From the NCBI GenBank assembly GCA_019634165.1, contig JAHQVT010000010.1:124001-188000 (forward strand): 64,000 bases of DNA, given 5' to 3'. The notes beneath the pieces were generated by a model. That model was not told where the DNA came from and searched no databases. It saw nothing but the letters and a program-made list of their open reading frames with translations. Positions within the stretch are counted from its first letter, which is position 1; the number at the start of each line of letters is the position of its first letter. The translations under genes were made by a program, and so were the position numbers. The stretch comes from Rhodospirillales bacterium. GTDB lineage: Bacteria; Pseudomonadota; Alphaproteobacteria; Rhodospirillales; Thalassospiraceae. Below are positions 63,773 to 64,000 of this stretch, piece by piece.

Positions 63773-64000
63773 CCAACCACTCCGCTCGTTACCCTTATTT
63801 GGGCAGTATTCTTGGTAATAAGCCTTTCTGATTTATATCCGGTAAACTATTGCGCGCTATGCGCACCATCACTGCCAACCGACAATCAGGGCGCGGATAT
63901 ACGATCCACCCGCCCCTATCAAACAGATGGCATTTCAGTAATTCAGTGGTGGTTTGATCTTACGTAATCGCGAAATGCAAAGTGACGATCAGTCTTTTTT
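63773..64000. other. Unassigned terminal sequence
   Basis: The last 228 bases hold no supported gene. A 32-codon frame from an ATG at 63858 is too short and ends within the window. The region likely includes the promoter of the membrane-protein gene to its left. Confidence 0.4.

Noticed and set aside
63858..63956. 32-codon frame near the window end
   Set aside because: Too short, no ribosome site and no recognisable product.
1..64000. tRNA, rRNA, CRISPR arrays, insertion sequences or prophage
   Set aside because: No tRNA T-arm pattern, repeat-spacer array, transposase, integrase or terminal inverted repeats were recognised on either strand.

Overview
The window looks like a chromosomal segment of an alphaproteobacterium of the Rhodospirillales, most like Thalassospira. 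This is a judgement from protein style and gene order, not from a database search. The supporting features are tlpA/argH/lptM/lysA followed by a TIGR02302 (DUF4175) protein, an MJ0042 zinc-ribbon gene divergent from ftsEX, the hisC-tyrA and metX-metW groups back to back, uvrC-pgsA-moaE, a DUF3333-type pstA and a DUF3572 gene. Base composition and codon style look even throughout. I see no rRNA, tRNA, CRISPR array, insertion sequence or prophage.

Layout. 0-8 kb: a lone ribokinase, then arginine and lysine biosynthesis (argH, lptM-like lipoprotein, lysA, joined by ATGA overlaps) and a large TIGR02302 membrane protein. 8-12 kb: division ABC pair ftsEX, a YdcF-type protein and plsC. 12-19.5 kb: leftward metabolite exporters, chaC and the aromatic branch (chorismate mutase, hisC, tyrA), divergent from metXW. 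19.5-27 kb: an uncharacterised lipoprotein/coiled-coil pair, moaE-pgsA-uvrC, folB with a pteridine-reductase-like gene, and a Ca2+/Na+ antiporter. 27-29 kb: a KefB-type K+ antiporter with a histone-H1-like tail. 29-35.5 kb: the phosphate regulon pstSCAB-phoU-phoB with a candidate Pho box. 36-44 kb: a leftward pyc-glcD-glcE-glcF operon (pyruvate carboxylase with glycolate oxidase), with a perfect GntR-type operator upstream and a divergent sensor kinase/response regulator pair. 46-55 kb is the least familiar part: a DUF922 protease, a DksA/TraR protein, an unrecognised 404-aa protein, a 99-aa protein ending in a FliF-like FliG-binding tail, a solute-binding protein paired with a hybrid histidine kinase, and two tiny proteins sharing a C-terminal RGTxxNIL motif. 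55-64 kb: glutamate synthase (gltD-gltB), uppP, a GNAT acetyltransferase and two small conserved genes.

How the genes work together. Most of the window is housekeeping: nitrogen assimilation (GOGAT), Lys/Arg/Met/aromatic biosynthesis, phosphate uptake with its regulator, cell-wall and lipid supply, and glycolate/pyruvate anaplerosis. Transcription units are closed by several strong hairpins, many of them bidirectional between convergent genes. The points most worth a second look are the FliF-tail protein, the binding-protein/kinase module, the RGTxxNIL pair, the operator before pyc-glcDEF, the lysine-rich antiporter tail, and the DnaA-box and CRP-like motifs in the uvrC-folB spacer.
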